Positions 42,706-52,954 of a DNA stretch of 64,000 bases are shown in pieces. The stretch is from Emcibacter sp. SYSU 3D8 (GTDB lineage: Bacteria; Pseudomonadota; Alphaproteobacteria; SMXS01): assembly GCF_039655875.1 (NCBI RefSeq), contig NZ_JBBYXK010000002.1, positions 310,001 to 374,000 of the forward strand. Direction: 5' to 3'. The notes under the pieces are model-generated. The model saw only the letters and a program-made list of their open reading frames with translations, did no database searches and was not told where the DNA came from. Position 1 is the stretch's first letter. Each line of letters opens with the position of its first letter. The translations under genes and the position numbers were made by a program.

Positions 42706-43722
42706 ATGGGGACCCGGGAAAGACGCGCGCCCGCCGCGCAGAGCCTGATCGACGCCTGCCGGGCGACGCCGGTCTATACGCCGCCGACGACTGTCGTACC
42801 GGCCGTCAACTACCGGGTGATCGCGGAAGGGCTGCGCTTTCCCGAAGGCCCGGTGGTGATGAACGACGGCAGCGTGCTGGTCACCGAAATCCAGGGCCAG
42901 GCGCTGGCCAAGTGCTGGCCCGATGGCACCGTCGAGGTTGTCGCCGAGGTGCCGGGCGGCCCCAACGGCGCGGCGATCGGCCCGGACGGCGCCTGTTACG
43001 TCACCAACAATGGCGGCTTCGAGTTCCACACCCTGCCCAGCGGCCTCGTGCTGCCCGGACACCAGGCCAACAACTACAAGGGCGGCTCCATCGACCGGGT
43101 CGACCTGAAGACCGGCAAGGTGACGCGGCTCTACGACACGGTGAACGGCCACGCGCTGACCGGCCCCAACGACCTGATGTTCGACCGCAATGGCGGCTTC
43201 TGGTTCACCGATCTGGGCCAGGGCCGCGCGCGCGACCAGGATCGCGGCGGCCTGTATTACGGCAGGCCCGACGGTTCACTGGTAAAGGAAGCGGTGTTCG
43301 GCCTGCTGACGCCCAATGGCTGCGGCATCTCACCCGACGGCAAGACGGTGTACGCGGCCGAGTCCATGAGCGCCCACCTGCTCGCTTTCGACATCACCGG
43401 CGAGGGCGAGATCGCCAAGGCACCGGGCCTGTTCCAGGGCCGCACCGTGGCCTCGCCTGGCGGCAATACCTACTGGGATTCGCTGGCCATCGAGGAAGAC
43501 GGCAGCATCGTCATCGCCACGCCGGTGAAGGGCGGGCTGACCCGCATTACGCCGGACGGCCAGACCATCGAGCACACGCCGATAAACACGGACTTTCTTG
43601 CGACCAACGTGGCGTTCGGCGGCCCGGACATGAAGACGGCCTATGTGACGTTGTCCGGTTTGGGCCAGCTGATCGCCATCGACTGGCCGCGTCCGGGATT
43701 GCGGCTGCCGTACACGGCGTAA
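42706..43722 (+). CDS. SMP-30/gluconolactonase/LRE-family protein
   Basis: 338 aa six-bladed beta-propeller. The metal-site Glu is in GLRFPEGPVV; GPNDLMFDRNGGFWFTDLG carries the Asn and Asp ligands and PNGCGISPDGKTVYAAES the later Asp. Members hydrolyse sugar lactones or other lactones with a divalent metal. In this cluster it may open a lactone made by oxidation, but no direct evidence shows the substrate. GAAGGGGGGAGAG precedes the ATG. No signal peptide is seen, so it is probably cytoplasmic. Confidence 0.87.
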   Translation: MGTRERRAPAAQSLIDACRATPVYTPPTTVVPAVNYRVIAEGLRFPEGPVVMNDGSVLVTEIQGQALAKCWPDGTVEVVAEVPGGPNGAAIGPDGACYVTNNGGFEFHTLPSGLVLPGHQANNYKGGSIDRVDLKTGKVTRLYDTVNGHALTGPNDLMFDRNGGFWFTDLGQGRARDQDRGGLYYGRPDGSLVKEAVFGLLTPNGCGISPDGKTVYAAESMSAHLLAFDITGEGEIAKAPGLFQGRTVASPGGNTYWDSLAIEEDGSIVIATPVKGGLTRITPDGQTIEHTPINTDFLATNVAFGGPDMKTAYVTLSGLGQLIAIDWPRPGLRLPYTA

Positions 43723-43729
43723 TTCCTAT

Positions 43730-43823
43730 CCGTCATTGCGAGCCGCGAAGCGGTGCGGCAACCCAGAAACGGCAGTGCGGCAGCACCAACGCTTGGGTTG
43801 CTTCGCTGCGCTCGCAATGACGG
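43730..43823. repeat. Palindromic intergenic repeat element
   Basis: CCGTCATTGCGAG (43730-43742) is mirrored perfectly by CTCGCAATGACGG (43811-43823), and the inside holds further imperfect pairing (GAAGC/GCTTC). CGTCATTGCGAGC-type dispersed repeats are common between genes in alphaproteobacteria. It lies between the ends of two convergent genes and may act as a two-way transcription end. Confidence 0.7.
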
Positions 43824-43832
43824 GAAAAGCAG

Positions 43833-44648
43833 CTACTTCCCCTTGAACACCGGGGCGCGCTTTTCCATGAAGGCCTTGATGCCCTCGCCGAAATCCTCGG
43901 TCTTCAGCAGCGGCAGCAGCTGCAGGAAGACATGGTGGACGTGCTCGTCGAACGGCTCCTTCAGGCCCATGCGCATCATGCGCTTGGCGGCGCGGACGGC
44001 GAGCGGGGCGTTGGCGGCGATTTCCTCGGCCAGCGCACGCGCAGCCGACTGAACCTCGGCGTCGGCCACGACCTTGTTGACCAGTCCCAGTTCCAGACAA
44101 TCGGCGGCGCCCAGCGTGCGGCCGGTGAACACCAGCTCGGCGGCCTTGGCCCAGCCCAGCAGCCGCGGCAGGATCCAGGTGCCGCCCGATTCCGGCAGCA
44201 GGCCGCGCTTGGTGAAGGCGGCGGCCAGCTTGCCGCCCTCGCCCATGATTCGCATGTCGCAGCCCATGGCCATGTCCATGCCGTAACCGGCTGCGCCGCC
44301 GTTCAGCGCGCAGATCACCGGTGTATCCATGTTGTGCAGCACGGTCGGCGGCGTATCGCGCAGGCTGATGGTGCTGGACGTGGACGCGCCGGACATGCCG
44401 GTGCCGCCCTGCTTGGCGCCGCCAAGGTCGAGGCCGGCGCAGAAGGCGCGCCCCGCGCCGGTGAGAATCACCACGCGCACATCCGCATTGGCGTCGACCT
44501 CGACCAGGGTCCTGGCCAGCAGATCGAGCATGGGCCCGGAAATGGTGTTCATCCGGTGCGGCGCGTTGAGCGTGATGGTGGCGATATGATCCCGGATATC
44601 CAGCAGGACTTCAGGGTCGGTCTTGGTGGCGGTGGCTTCTTGTGACAT
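43833..44648 (-). CDS. Enoyl-CoA hydratase/isomerase family protein
   Basis: 271 aa crotonase fold. The oxyanion hole is built from GAGRAFCAGLDLGG and ALNGGAAGYGMDMAMGCDMRI, and the later acid is the Glu of LLPESGG. It would hydrate an enoyl-CoA or act as an isomerase in beta-oxidation. GGGAGA before ATG 44648 fixes the start; the frame is open upstream but antisense to the next gene. The central 75-105 stretch (KQGGTGMSGASTSSTI) is longer and Gly/Ser-rich compared with standard hydratases, so the exact reaction is uncertain. Confidence 0.9.
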   Translation of the reverse strand: MSQEATATKTDPEVLLDIRDHIATITLNAPHRMNTISGPMLDLLARTLVEVDANADVRVVILTGAGRAFCAGLDLGGAKQGGTGMSGASTSSTISLRDTPPTVLHNMDTPVICALNGGAAGYGMDMAMGCDMRIMGEGGKLAAAFTKRGLLPESGGTWILPRLLGWAKAAELVFTGRTLGAADCLELGLVNKVVADAEVQSAARALAEEIAANAPLAVRAAKRMMRMGLKEPFDEHVHHVFLQLLPLLKTEDFGEGIKAFMEKRAPVFKGK

Positions 44649-44726
44649 CCGAGAAATCTCCCGTTTTGGAATAGGTCCGTTTATGGTTGGGCACATCATG
44701 TCGTGTCCACCCGGTAACTTCCAGCC

Positions 44727-45707
44727 ATGATCTATCAAATCAGAGCCGAACGCTGGCCGGTTGCCGGCGTGTTTCGCATTTCCCGCCGTTCCGCCACCGA
44801 GACCGACGTGGTGGTGGTGGAAGTGCAGGATGGCGGGTTCACCGGGCGCGGCGAATGCGGCCCCAATGTGCGCTATGGCGAAAGCGCCGCGAGCGTGACC
44901 AGCCAGCTTGAAGGGCTGCGAGAAGCGGTCGAGGCAGGCATCCGGCGCGAGGTCATGCAGGCGCGGTTGCCCCACGGCGCAGCCCGCAATGCGCTCGATT
45001 GCGCGCTGTGGGATCTGGACGCAAAACGGTCCGGGACACCCGCATGGCGCCTTGCCGGACGGTCCCGGCCGGGACCGCTGGTCACCGCCTTTACCCTCAG
45101 CATCGACACGCCCGAGAACCTGCTGGCTGCCGCCGGGGCAGTCGCCGACCGGCCCCTGCTGAAAATCAAGCTGGCCGGCGACGAGCACGATCTGGCCCGT
45201 ATCCGCGCGGTGAACGCCGCCGCCCCGCAGGCGCGGCTCATTGTCGACGCCAACGAGGCGCTGACCATCGGGGCGCTGCAGCACCTGGCGCCGCTTTTTG
45301 CCGGGCTGCGGGTCGACCTGATCGAGCAGCCGCTACCGGCCGGCAAGGACGACGCGCTGCGCGGCTATTCCTGCCCGGTCCCGCTGTGTGCCGACGAGAG
45401 CCTGCATACGCGAGGCAGCCTCGACGACATCGCCGGCAAATACCAGGCCGTGAACATCAAGCTCGACAAGGCCGGCGGCCTGACCGAGGCGCTGGCCACG
45501 GCGGCCGCCGCCCGCGAGCGCGGCCTGAAGCTGATGGTAGGCTGCATGCTCGGCACCTCGCTGGCGATGGCGCCGGCCATGCTGGTCGCGCAGGACGCGT
45601 CCTGGGTCGATCTCGACGGCCCGCTGCTGCTGGCGAAGGACCGGGAGAATGGCATCCGTTACGACCGGGGCGTGATGCAGCCCGCCGACACGGCCCTGTG
45701 GGGCTGA
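44727..45707 (+). CDS. Dipeptide epimerase-like enolase-superfamily enzyme
   Basis: 326 aa. An N-terminal capping domain (about 1-110) is followed by a barrel with the K-x-K acid/base pair in LLKIKLAG, metal ligands Asp (VDANEAL), Glu (LIEQPL) and Asp (CADESLH), and the opposite Lys in NIKLDKAGG. This set is that of L-Ala-D/L-Glu epimerases and related N-acyl amino acid racemases of the muconate-lactonizing subgroup. It probably helps recycle murein peptides; other substrates are possible. It diverges from the hydratase gene. Confidence 0.87.
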   Translation: MIYQIRAERWPVAGVFRISRRSATETDVVVVEVQDGGFTGRGECGPNVRYGESAASVTSQLEGLREAVEAGIRREVMQARLPHGAARNALDCALWDLDAKRSGTPAWRLAGRSRPGPLVTAFTLSIDTPENLLAAAGAVADRPLLKIKLAGDEHDLARIRAVNAAAPQARLIVDANEALTIGALQHLAPLFAGLRVDLIEQPLPAGKDDALRGYSCPVPLCADESLHTRGSLDDIAGKYQAVNIKLDKAGGLTEALATAAAARERGLKLMVGCMLGTSLAMAPAMLVAQDASWVDLDGPLLLAKDRENGIRYDRGVMQPADTALWG

Positions 45708-45804
45708 CGGGCCCGTTTCAGCCTCGACCGCGGGACGTGCTCTGGCACATGCGCTGACGGCCTGCCATGATGCGGCCCGACGTCCGCATCAGAGGGGAAT
45801 ACCG

Positions 45805-47040
45805 GTGGCCGGCACCTATATCGACATCCAATCCGCCGACGGCGGCACGTTCAAGGCCTATATGGCGCTGCCTGAAAAGGGCACCGGACCGGGCCTCGTG
45901 CTGCTGCAGGAAATTCTCGGCATCAATGTCTTCATGCGGTCCATGGCCGGCCGCTTCGCCGAGGAAGGCTATGTGGTGCTGGTGCCCGACCTGTTCTGGC
46001 GGCTGGAGCCGGGCGTGGACCTGGGGTATTCGGACGCTGAGATCGCCACGGCATTCGACCTGTATGGCCGGTTCGACGCCGACAAGGCGGTCGAGGATAT
46101 TGCCGCCACCATCGACACCCTGCGGGCCCGGCCCGAGCAGGCCGGCGGCGTCGCCACGGTCGGCTACTGCCTGGGTGGACGGCTCGCCTTCCTGACGGCG
46201 GCGCGGACCGATGTGGACGCCGCCATTGGCTATTATGGGGTGGGCATCGAAAACGACCTGCACGAGATCGGCGCGATCCGCTGTCCCGTGGTGTTGCACA
46301 TCCCCGGCAAGGACAAGATGTGTCCGCCGGAAGCGCAGGCAAAAATCAGCGCGGCGTTCGAGGGCAAGCCAGGTTTCGCGGCCTTCGTCTACCCCGATGC
46401 GGACCATGTCTTCGCCGCGCCCGCCCGGCCCCAGTTCGACAAGCCGGCCACCATGATGGCCTATTCGCGCACCCTTACCGTGCTGCGCGGCGCGATCGGG
46501 CCAGTCTATGATCTGGGCGCCCTGTGGGATGCCCATTGCTATTACGAATTCGGCACCCGGGACGTCGACGCGACCATGGCGACCATGGTCGCCGAGCCTT
46601 ACGTCAATCATATCCCGACCATGACAGGCGGCGTCGGGCACGATCATTTGAAGCGGTTCTACAAGAACCATTTTGTCCACGCCAACCCGGACGACACCAG
46701 GCTGATTCCGATCTCCCGCACCATCGGCGCCGACCGGGTGGTGGACGAGATGCTGTTCTGTTTCACCCATACGCGCGAGATCGACTGGATGCTGCCCGGC
46801 GTCGCGCCCACCGGCAAATATGTCGAGGTGCCGCTGATCGCCATCGTCTGCTTCCGCGGCGACAAGCTGTACAACGAACACATCTACTGGGATCAGGCCT
46901 CGGTGCTGGTGCAGATCGGCAAGCTGGATCCCTCGCTGCTGCCAGTCGCTGGGCGCGAAACCGCCCGTAAGCTGGTCGACGAAACCCTGCCGTCCAACAC
47001 CATGATGGCGGCCTGGGCGACCAGCGAGGCCAAGGCGTAG
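45805..47040 (+). CDS. Dienelactone hydrolase fused to a SnoaL-like domain
   Basis: 411 aa, two domains. Residues 1-230 are a dienelactone-hydrolase fold with triad Cys122 (GYCLGG), Asp170 and His201 and the gating Glu36 in LLQEILGIN. Residues about 235-405 are an NTF2/SnoaL-like domain (ALWDAHCYYEFGTRDVDATM, VDEMLFCFTHTREIDWMLPG). Usual dienelactone hydrolases are about 230 aa, so the second domain is an addition. The first would open a lactone or ester; the second may bind the product. The start is GTG 45805 with GAGGGGAAT before it. It lies 97 bp after the epimerase gene. Confidence 0.87.
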   Translation: MAGTYIDIQSADGGTFKAYMALPEKGTGPGLVLLQEILGINVFMRSMAGRFAEEGYVVLVPDLFWRLEPGVDLGYSDAEIATAFDLYGRFDADKAVEDIAATIDTLRARPEQAGGVATVGYCLGGRLAFLTAARTDVDAAIGYYGVGIENDLHEIGAIRCPVVLHIPGKDKMCPPEAQAKISAAFEGKPGFAAFVYPDADHVFAAPARPQFDKPATMMAYSRTLTVLRGAIGPVYDLGALWDAHCYYEFGTRDVDATMATMVAEPYVNHIPTMTGGVGHDHLKRFYKNHFVHANPDDTRLIPISRTIGADRVVDEMLFCFTHTREIDWMLPGVAPTGKYVEVPLIAIVCFRGDKLYNEHIYWDQASVLVQIGKLDPSLLPVAGRETARKLVDETLPSNTMMAAWATSEAKA

Positions 47041-47065
47041 AACCCGCCTGGCCTCGGCGCTTCGG

Positions 47066-47305
47066 TCAGAGCGCGATAAGCAGGAACACGAGAAGCAGGG
47101 CGAGAGCCGGGCCGCCGAAGAAGATGAAGCGTCGGGCGCGCGTCTTCAGGATGATCTCGGCGCCCCGGGCCTTGTCGGAGGGATAGGCGGACGGCGCGGC
47201 ACGGCGTCCGGCAGGCTGCGGCTCGGGACGGGCGTCCTCTGGTCGTCGGCCTGCGCCAGTCTGGCCCGAGTCAGGTCCGACAGAATTGTTGTTGGCTGGG
47301 ATCAT
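47066..47305 (-). CDS. Small single-pass membrane protein, hypothetical
   Basis: 79 aa, not recognised. The first 50 residues are polar and Pro/Gly/Arg-rich (GPDSGQTGAGRRPEDARPEP), then a basic patch (KTRARR) and one C-terminal membrane helix FIFFGGPALALLLVFLLIAL. The basic patch before the helix predicts the N-terminus inside. GGGGAGG 8 bases before ATG 47305 fixes the start; a frame nine codons longer is less likely. It lies between the DLH fusion and the cotransporter-like gene. Confidence 0.6.
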   Translation of the reverse strand: MIPANNNSVGPDSGQTGAGRRPEDARPEPQPAGRRAAPSAYPSDKARGAEIILKTRARRFIFFGGPALALLLVFLLIAL

Positions 47306-47440
47306 GACAGGTGCCTCCCCATGGTTCGGCAAATGGCTGTACAGCTCCTCAACCCGGCAACCGCCTGTCTTGTTCCGGCCTGTCGGATAAGCGGCAAAGC
47401 CGGCGCGCCGACCCTGTGCTGGCGGCGCGTCGCCTCGGCA

Positions 47441-49687
47441 TCAGACGTCGAGGTCGATGCCGCCGGCGCTTGAGACCATGATCATCGTATGGGCCTTGCT
47501 GCCCATCGCCTCATACTGATCGAGAAACGCCTTTTCCGCGCCCTTTTCCGGTGGCTCGAACGGCAGGAACACAATCCCGTCGCGGCTTCCCCGCACGCCG
47601 AGCGCGCTTTGCAGATCGCCGCTGACCAGGGCCTCGGCCGTGGCGTCGATGCGCGCCCCCTGGATGATGTTGTTCATGTATCCCAGCGCGCTGTCCCGTC
47701 CCGCGAGATGCGGCACGACCTGGATGACCTTGATCGGGTGTTGCCGGAATTCGCGGTTCTGGGTCAACAGATGCGCCAGGATCAGCATCAGCGGCCCATG
47801 TTGACGGTCACGCCACCAGACCTCGATATTGCCCGCCGGCACCGTCCACAATTCGTGGCCCGGCCGGCATTTGATAACGATGGCGCTGCGGCCCAGCTGA
47901 CGCGTGAGTCTCAGCATGTCGCCGAATTGTTCGGCGTGGCTGATGTCGCGCGGCCAGCCCAGCACGATGGCGTTCGGCCTGATGCCACCGATGCCGTGGC
48001 ATTGCAGCATGGCCTTGATGCCCTCGACCACGTCGTCTTCGGCGACGACGCAGGGGAACGCGGCGAGTCCCTCCGAGCGGATGACCTCGCGCAGGCTGTT
48101 CTCGGCGAACTTGACCCGCTGCAGGCGCTCGCCGATGGCGCCGCTGATCACCTGCCCCAGAGTGAGCACGCCGTTGCCGGCGCCGAGCCAGTAGCCGAAT
48201 TCCGCCGCGATGTAGCCGCTGGACTTGCCCGCCACCAGCGCCAGCATCCGCGGCCGCCAGTTCTTGGGATGCTGTTCCTCTTCCTCGAGGCGCAGCAACG
48301 CGCGCCGGGCCCGCTCGAATGCCATGCCGCCCTTGACGTCGCCCCACCGGGTCTTGACCTCGGACAGGGCGATGATCTTGTAGAGCCCGACCATGGTCAG
48401 CGCGGCGGCGATGGCCCATAGCGGCGCGATCAGCAGCATCACGATGGCGCAGCCGATGGCGCCCGCCAGGCTGACGGTCCAGTGGTTGAACTTGAACCGC
48501 GGCCGATAACTGGGATTACGGGAATAGGCCTCGTAGAAACAGGCCAGGTTGAGCGTGCCGTAGGTCACGATGAAGAACATGGTAATGATGGGCGCGATGA
48601 TATCCAGGTCGCCGAGCATCACCGCCGCCTCGGTCACCAGGAAGGTCAGCACGATGGCGGTGCGCGGCTCGTTGTTGGGGCCCCAGCCCCGGCCCAGAAA
48701 GCGCAGCCACGGATAGATGTCATCCTTGGCGAAGGCCTGCAATATGCGCGGTGCCCCCATCATGCTGCCGAGCGCCGACGACAGGGTCGCGGCGAACACG
48801 CCGGCGACGATCAGCGTCCCGCTCACGGCGATATCGCGCATGATGAAGTTGTTGTCGATCAGGGTCTCGCTCGTGCTCGCCCCCGCCAGCAGGACGATGA
48901 TGCTGAGATAGACCAGCGTGGTCACGCCGATCGCGCCGAAGGTGCCCTTTGGAATTGCGGCGGCAGGATCGCGCAGGTCCCCGGACATGTTCGCGCCGGC
49001 CATGATTCCGGTTACGGCGGGGAAAAACAGCGCGAACATGGTGAAGAAGCTCTGGTCGAACTCGTAATTGGCAGGCAGGTTCGACATGAATGTCGCCGTC
49101 GAAAACGAAAGCCCTGCGCCGACATAGAACGACACGAGGGCGAGGGCGAGCACGGCCAAGATAAAGAACTGCAACCGGATCGCCCATCCCGCGCCGACGA
49201 ACACGCTGATGAAGACCACCACGTTGGTGATCGTCCCGATCACCTGCGACGACCAGGGAATCGCGGGGAACGCCTGCTTGATCGCCTCGGTAAAGCCGAT
49301 GATGTACATGGCCGTCGCGATCGCCTGGGCGAGATAGAACACGATGGCGATGGCGCCGCCGAATTCCATGCCCAGGCTTCGGCTGATGAGGTAATACGCG
49401 CCGCCGCCCTTGACCTTGGTGTTGGTCGCGACCGCCGAGAGCGAGAACGCCGTCAGCAGGGATATGGACGTCGCCAGCAACACGATGATCACCACATCGT
49501 GGATGCCGGCCTGCCCGATGACCTGCCCGAAGCGCAGGAACATGATCACGCCGAGGATGGTCAGCACATTGGGCGTGAACACGCCAGCCAGAGCGCCGAA
49601 CTTGCCGTCCGGCGATGCCTCGAAAGCCTTGCGCAGCAATCGCGGGACTAGCGACACGCTGGTGGGCGCAGTCGGTTGATTATCCAT
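47441..49687 (-). CDS. Cation-chloride cotransporter-like (SLC12/APC-type) permease
   Basis: 748 aa. About twelve membrane helices (residues about 25-450) begin with GVFTPNVLTILGVIMFLRFG, the phrase typical of Na-K-Cl cotransporter-type APC proteins, with KGGGAYYLISRSLG and FFPAVTGIMAGANMSGDLRDP. A long cytoplasmic C-terminal part (450-748) has alternating hydrophobic strands (IVLGWPR, SAIVIKCRPGHELW) like the regulatory domain of eukaryotic relatives. It would move ions or amino acids across the inner membrane. Bacterial members are little studied, so the substrate is open. Confidence 0.88.
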   Translation of the reverse strand: MDNQPTAPTSVSLVPRLLRKAFEASPDGKFGALAGVFTPNVLTILGVIMFLRFGQVIGQAGIHDVVIIVLLATSISLLTAFSLSAVATNTKVKGGGAYYLISRSLGMEFGGAIAIVFYLAQAIATAMYIIGFTEAIKQAFPAIPWSSQVIGTITNVVVFISVFVGAGWAIRLQFFILAVLALALVSFYVGAGLSFSTATFMSNLPANYEFDQSFFTMFALFFPAVTGIMAGANMSGDLRDPAAAIPKGTFGAIGVTTLVYLSIIVLLAGASTSETLIDNNFIMRDIAVSGTLIVAGVFAATLSSALGSMMGAPRILQAFAKDDIYPWLRFLGRGWGPNNEPRTAIVLTFLVTEAAVMLGDLDIIAPIITMFFIVTYGTLNLACFYEAYSRNPSYRPRFKFNHWTVSLAGAIGCAIVMLLIAPLWAIAAALTMVGLYKIIALSEVKTRWGDVKGGMAFERARRALLRLEEEEQHPKNWRPRMLALVAGKSSGYIAAEFGYWLGAGNGVLTLGQVISGAIGERLQRVKFAENSLREVIRSEGLAAFPCVVAEDDVVEGIKAMLQCHGIGGIRPNAIVLGWPRDISHAEQFGDMLRLTRQLGRSAIVIKCRPGHELWTVPAGNIEVWWRDRQHGPLMLILAHLLTQNREFRQHPIKVIQVVPHLAGRDSALGYMNNIIQGARIDATAEALVSGDLQSALGVRGSRDGIVFLPFEPPEKGAEKAFLDQYEAMGSKAHTMIMVSSAGGIDLDV

Positions 49688-49829
49688 GGGGACGGCCCTT
49701 CTCCGCTCGCCCCGCCTTCCCTCTGTCCGGTTGGCGCGCGACTTCGAAATCTATACGACTGCGTGGCCGGAATCGAGACGGCGCGAGACCGTCGCGGCGT
49801 GACCCTGAACAGGCTATGCGCCGGCGATG

Positions 49830-51812
49830 TTAGATCCCGCGGCCCTTGAACCAGTCCGGATCGTCGTCGTCGGGAATCTCCGAGCGGCCCCACAGGATGC
49901 GGGCGACGATGTGCTCGGCGGCCTGATCCGGCGTCATCTGTTGGGTGTCGATGGTGAGTTCCGGCTTTGCCGGCGGCTCGTAGGGGCTGTCGATGCCGGT
50001 GAAGTTCTTGAGTTCGCCGGCGCGCGCCTTCTTGTAGAGCCCCTTCACGTCGCGCCTCTCAGCCTCGGCCAGCGGCGTGTCGACGTAGATCTCGATGAAC
50101 TCGCCTTCCGGCAGCATGGCACGGACCATGTCGCGCTCGGCGCGGAACGGACTGATGAAGGCGGCCAGCACGATCAGGCCGGCATCGGACATCAGTTTCG
50201 CCACTTCGCCGACGCGCCGGATGTTCTCGACCCTGTCGGCGTCGGTAAAGCCGAGATCCTTGTTGAGGCCGTGGCGGACATTGTCGCCGTCGAGCAGGAA
50301 CGAGTGCTTGCCCAGGGCGAACAACCGCTTCTCGACCAGGTTGGCGATGGTCGATTTGCCCGAGCCCGACAGGCCGGTGAACCACAGCAGCCTGGGACGC
50401 TGGCCTTTCTGTGCGGCGTGGGCGTCGCGGTCGATGTCGATGGCCTGCCAGTGCACGTTCTGTGCCCGGCGCAGCGAGAAGTTGACCAGACCGGCGGCGA
50501 CCGTGGCGTTGGTCATCTTGTCGATCAGGATGAAACCGCCCAGGTCGCGCGATGTCTCGTAGGGCTCGAACACCAGCGGCCGGTCGGTGGACATGTTGGC
50601 CACGCCGATGGCGTTCAGCCCCAGCGTCTTTGCCGCAAGGTGTTCCATGGTGTTGACGTTCACCTGGTACTTCGGCGGCTGCACCGTGGCTGTTGCCATC
50701 TGGGTGCCGAGCTTCAGCCAGTAGGGCCGGCCGGGCAGCATTTCCTCGTCGGCCATCCAGATGATGGTGGTCTCGAACTGATCGGCCACCTGCGGCGGCG
50801 CACCGGCGGCGGCGATGACGTCGCCGCGCGAACAATCGACCTCGTCGGTCAGGGTGACGGTGACCGACTGGCCGGTGACGGCCTTGGGCAGATCGCCGTC
50901 GAAAGTAACGACGCGGGCGACCGTCGAGGTACGTCCGGACGGCAGCACGCGGACCGTGTCGCCCGGCGAGACGGTGCCGCCGGTGATCAGGCCCGAGAAG
51001 CCGCGAAAATCCAGGTTCGGCCGGTTGACCCATTGTACCGGCATGCGGAACGGGCCGGTCGAGGCGGGATCATCGCCGATCTCGACCGTCTCGAGATGCT
51101 CGAGCAGCGTCGGGCCGCTGTACCAGGGCGTCGCATCGCTGTTCGCCGTGATGTTGTCGCCGCGCAGGCCCGAGATCGGGATGGCAAGGAACTGGTCGAT
51201 GCCGATGCTCTCGGCGAACGCCCGGTATTCCTCGACGATCCGGTTGAATACCGCCAGGTCGTAGTTCACCAGGTCCATCTTGTTGATGGCCAGCACGATG
51301 TGGCGGATGCCGATCAGCTTGGTCAGATAGGAATGGCGCCGCGTCTGGATCAGCACGCCCTTGCGCGCATCGATCAGAATGACGGCGAGGTCGGCGGTCG
51401 AGGCGCCGGTCACCATGTTGCGGGTGTATTGCTCGTGGCCGGGCGTGTCGGCGACGATGAATTTGCGCCGGTCGGTCGAGAAGAACCGGTAGGCCACATC
51501 AATGGTGATGCCCTGCTCGCGCTCGGCGGCGAGGCCATCGACCAGAAGCGCGAAATCGATCTCGTCGCCCTGGGTGCCGACGCGCCTGCTGTCGGCCTCG
51601 AGGGCCGCAAGCTGATCCTCGAAGATCATCTTCGAATCATAGAGCAGCCGGCCGATCAGGGTGGACTTGCCATCGTCGACGCTGCCGCAGGTGATGAAGC
51701 GCAGCAGGCTCTTGTGCTGGTGCTGCAGCAGATAGGCGTCGATATCCTCGGCGATGAGATCCTGGGCCTTGTAGGCGCTGGCCTTGGAGGCATCCGACAG
51801 GGGCGTAGCCAT
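49830..51812 (-). CDS. cysNC: Bifunctional sulfate adenylyltransferase large subunit / APS kinase
   Basis: 660 aa fusion. The N-terminal GTPase has GSVDDGKS at 43-50, DTPGHEQY and NKMD; two beta-barrel domains follow. The APS kinase part starts near residue 470 with GLSGSGKST (about 480) and includes [10 protein letters not shown]. It makes APS from sulfate and ATP with CysD, then PAPS. Start ATG 51812 overlaps the cysD stop by one base (TGATG), so the two are coupled. The fused form is common in alphaproteobacteria. The C-terminus ends in an Asp-rich [13 protein letters not shown]. Confidence 0.96.
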   Translation of the reverse strand: MATPLSDASKASAYKAQDLIAEDIDAYLLQHQHKSLLRFITCGSVDDGKSTLIGRLLYDSKMIFEDQLAALEADSRRVGTQGDEIDFALLVDGLAAEREQGITIDVAYRFFSTDRRKFIVADTPGHEQYTRNMVTGASTADLAVILIDARKGVLIQTRRHSYLTKLIGIRHIVLAINKMDLVNYDLAVFNRIVEEYRAFAESIGIDQFLAIPISGLRGDNITANSDATPWYSGPTLLEHLETVEIGDDPASTGPFRMPVQWVNRPNLDFRGFSGLITGGTVSPGDTVRVLPSGRTSTVARVVTFDGDLPKAVTGQSVTVTLTDEVDCSRGDVIAAAGAPPQVADQFETTIIWMADEEMLPGRPYWLKLGTQMATATVQPPKYQVNVNTMEHLAAKTLGLNAIGVANMSTDRPLVFEPYETSRDLGGFILIDKMTNATVAAGLVNFSLRRAQNVHWQAIDIDRDAHAAQKGQRPRLLWFTGLSGSGKSTIANLVEKRLFALGKHSFLLDGDNVRHGLNKDLGFTDADRVENIRRVGEVAKLMSDAGLIVLAAFISPFRAERDMVRAMLPEGEFIEIYVDTPLAEAERRDVKGLYKKARAGELKNFTGIDSPYEPPAKPELTIDTQQMTPDQAAEHIVARILWGRSEIPDDDDPDWFKGRGI

Positions 51813-52756
51813 CAGAAATAGCCCTCCTGCTTCTTCTTCTCCATGCTGGCCGCCTGGTCGTGGTCGATGGCGCGGCCCTGGCGCTCCGAGGTGGTGGTCA
51901 GCAACATTTCCTGAATCACTTCCGGCAAAGTCGCGGCCTCGCTGACCACGGCGCCGGTGAGCGGATAGCAGCCCAGCGTCCGGAAGCGGATCGGCCGCAT
52001 CACGGGTTCTTCGCCCGGCTCCAGCGGAAAGCGTTCGTCGTCCACCATCAGGATCAGGCCGTCGCGCTCCACGGTCGGGCGCATGTCCGAGAAATAAAGC
52101 GGCACGATGGGGATGCTCTCCAGGTGGATGTACTGCCAGATGTCCAGTTCGGTCCAGTTGGAGATGGGGAACACGCGAATGCTCTCGCTCTTGGCCTTGC
52201 GGGCGTTGTAGAGCCGCCACAGTTCGGGGCGCTGGTTCTTGGGGTTCCAGCGGTGGTTGGCCGAGCGGAACGAGAAGATGCGTTCCTTGGCGCGGCTCTT
52301 CTCCTCGTCGCGGCGGGCGCCGCCAAAGGCCACGTCGAAACCGTACTTGTCGAGCGCCTGCTTCAGGCCCTCGGTCTTCCACATGTCGGTGTGCAGCGAC
52401 CCGTGGTCGAAGGGGTTGATCCCCTTTTCCTTGGCGTCCGGATTCTGGTGGACGATCAGGTCCATACCGCTTTCCCTGGCCATGCGGTCTCGAAGCTCGT
52501 ACATGGCCTTGAACTTCCACGTGGTGTCCACGTGAAGCAGCGGGAATGGCGGCGGCGACGGATAGAACGCCTTGCGCGCCAGGTGCAGCATGCAGGCGCT
52601 GTCCTTGCCGACCGAATAGAGCATCACCGGATTTTCTGCCTCGGCGACCACTTCGCGAAGGATGTGGATGGACTCAGCCTCCAGTCTCTGGAGATGGGTC
52701 AGCCGCGCGGCGGAAATCTGCACCCCGCTGCTGGTCGCCTTTGCCGTCGTGCTCAC
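51812..52756 (-). CDS. cysD: Sulfate adenylyltransferase small subunit
   Basis: 314 aa. [19 protein letters not shown], the PP-loop [28 protein letters not shown] and the C-terminal [12 protein letters not shown] match CysD throughout. With the CysN part it forms APS from ATP and sulfate. GTG 52756 gives a length close to the normal 300 aa; an in-frame ATG at 52834 would add 26 residues unlike the family. The first 15 residues ([16 protein letters not shown]) are also extra relative to E. coli. No cysH/cysI genes are near. Confidence 0.94.
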   Translation of the reverse strand: MSTTAKATSSGVQISAARLTHLQRLEAESIHILREVVAEAENPVMLYSVGKDSACMLHLARKAFYPSPPPFPLLHVDTTWKFKAMYELRDRMARESGMDLIVHQNPDAKEKGINPFDHGSLHTDMWKTEGLKQALDKYGFDVAFGGARRDEEKSRAKERIFSFRSANHRWNPKNQRPELWRLYNARKAKSESIRVFPISNWTELDIWQYIHLESIPIVPLYFSDMRPTVERDGLILMVDDERFPLEPGEEPVMRPIRFRTLGCYPLTGAVVSEAATLPEVIQEMLLTTTSERQGRAIDHDQAASMEKKKQEGYF

Positions 52757-52954
52757 GCCTTCAAATCCCGTTGGTTTCCGGTGTCCGCCGCATATAGCCG
52801 CATTGGCGTCTTCCGACAACCTGACGGCTCCCATGCACGGCGCGAATGGACCGCCTCATGACAGTTGAGCGACAAACAGCCGGGAACAGTGGATGGAGTC
52901 AACAGTAAGTTGTCCTCCAGCCGCTGCGCGGGTGTTGCCGCGGGCAGCGCTCGG

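Noticed and set aside
43730-43823. Inverted repeat as a simple rho-independent terminator
   Set aside because: There is no T-run on either side; the layout fits a dispersed palindromic element better.
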